Part shown: in pieces, positions 5,851 to 6,083 of the stretch
Layout: every line of letters starts with the position of its first letter
Position numbering within the stretch: position 1 is the stretch's first letter
Assembly: GCA_028281485.1 (NCBI GenBank)
Contig: JANQJT010000003.1
Coordinates: forward strand, 1 to 6,083
Source of the DNA: Phycisphaeraceae bacterium
GTDB taxonomy: Bacteria > Planctomycetota > Phycisphaerae > Phycisphaerales > Zrk34
DNA length: 6,083 bases
Direction of reading: 5' to 3'
Made by a program: the position numbers and the translations under genes
Notes under the pieces: generated by a model
Database searches by the model: none
What the model was told of the DNA's origin: nothing
What the model saw: only the letters and a program-made list of their open reading frames with translations

Positions 5851-5967
5851 CTACACCGTCTCCCTCGGAAACACCACCACACCCCCCGCGCGCAACACCT
5901 CTACGCCCCGACGCACCGCCGCGGACAGATCCGCTCCCGCACCACACTCGATAATCTCAGCCCGCAT
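5851..5967 (-). pseudogene. N-terminal part of the Sua5/YrdC gene, separated by an in-frame TAG
   Basis: This is the expected 5' end of the Sua5-phosphatase gene in the same frame. ATG at 5967, with an in-frame TGA three codons upstream and GAGGGG just before it, opens a 38-codon stretch. It ends VVVFPRETV then TAG at 5853-5851 (codon 39), then GVGA. The family motif is FPTETVYG(L/V)GA. Thus the conserved Thr is Arg (AGG) and the conserved Tyr is a stop. Each can be explained by one C-to-G change on the coding strand (ACG to AGG, TAC to TAG). It is either real damage to the gene or local sequence error; the otherwise perfect family fit on both sides argues for recent or artefactual change. 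Confidence 0.7.
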
Positions 5968-6023
5968 AGCCCCTCATTGTCTACACCCCCGCCTCCACTT
6001 CAACCCGCCTTCACGACTGCCGA
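5968..6023 (-). other. Short intergenic gap upstream of the Sua5-phosphatase gene
   Basis: These 56 nt separate the putative stop at 6024 from the ATG at 5967. They contain the GAGGGG ribosome-binding candidate (about 4 nt spacing from its GAGG) and no recognisable promoter or terminator. The shortness suggests the upstream gene may be in the same operon. Confidence 0.4.
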
Positions 6024-6083
6024 TTAATCCGCCCCGTGCACCAGGCTCGTCACCGACGCGCCCAGCGTCACCACACCCCCACC
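6024..6083 (-). CDS. 3' end of an unrecognised gene (5' part off the right edge)
   Basis: The minus-strand frame gives 19 codons ending VVTLGASVTSLVHGAD then TAA at 6026-6024. It is favoured over the other minus frames because its codons mostly end in G or C, mainly G, as in hpnC and rpiB. One alternative frame stays open to a TGA near 5972 but has poor third-position bias. Too little is visible to name a family. Confidence 0.35.
   Translation of the reverse strand, partial: GGGVVTLGASVTSLVHGAD

Noticed and set aside
4777..6027. A 416-codon + strand frame opposite the Sua5-phosphatase gene
   Set aside because: The product is Arg/His/Thr/Pro-rich low-complexity, a shadow of the minus-strand gene with clear YrdC and LMW-PTP motifs.

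Overview
The window is high-GC bacterial chromosomal DNA with ordinary housekeeping and isoprenoid genes. The gene mix fits a Planctomycetota-type genome, possibly Phycisphaerae: an HpnC-type squalene synthase, MEP-pathway IspH, few Shine-Dalgarno sites on some genes, and a Sua5-phosphatase fusion next to rpiB. That placement is an inference, since no marker gene fixes the taxon. No mobile element, CRISPR array, tRNA or rRNA was seen. The + strand is strongly C-rich throughout, so + genes use C-ending codons and - genes use G-ending codons.

Layout. (1) 1-809, minus: squalene synthase HpnC, C-terminus off the left edge. (2) 810-927: short divergent promoter region with two mirrored TATACT -10 boxes. 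(3) 928-2994, plus: ispH then rlmN, probably one transcript. (4) 2995-3127: AT-richer intergenic stretch. (5) 3128-4207, plus: a GAF plus degenerate GGDEF protein. (6) 4208-4316: convergent gap with one imperfect hairpin. (7) 5967-4317, minus: a Sua5/YrdC-YwlE-type phosphatase fusion followed by rpiB, an apparent operon. (8) 6024-6083, minus: probable 3' end of one more gene.

How the genes work together. IspH makes IPP and DMAPP, the precursors of farnesyl diphosphate. HpnC acts downstream of that in making squalene for hopanoids or other triterpenoids. The divergent hpnC/ispH pair therefore joins an early and a late step of one pathway around a single promoter region. RlmN (23S rRNA m2A2503 and tRNA m2A37) and Sua5/YrdC (tRNA t6A37) are translation-fidelity functions. 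The sua5, ywlE, rpiB order recalls the Bacillus subtilis ywlC-ywlE-ywlF neighbourhood.

Most worth a second look: the GGDEF domain has lost its catalytic signature but kept the RxxD c-di-GMP inhibitory-site motif, so it is a candidate c-di-GMP receptor. The YrdC domain carries an in-frame TAG exactly at the conserved Tyr of the FPTETVYG motif, with a second change four codons earlier. The fused phosphatase has the Thr that marks phosphoarginine phosphatases. The hpnC/ispH promoters are mirror images. No clearly new multi-gene system is evident.
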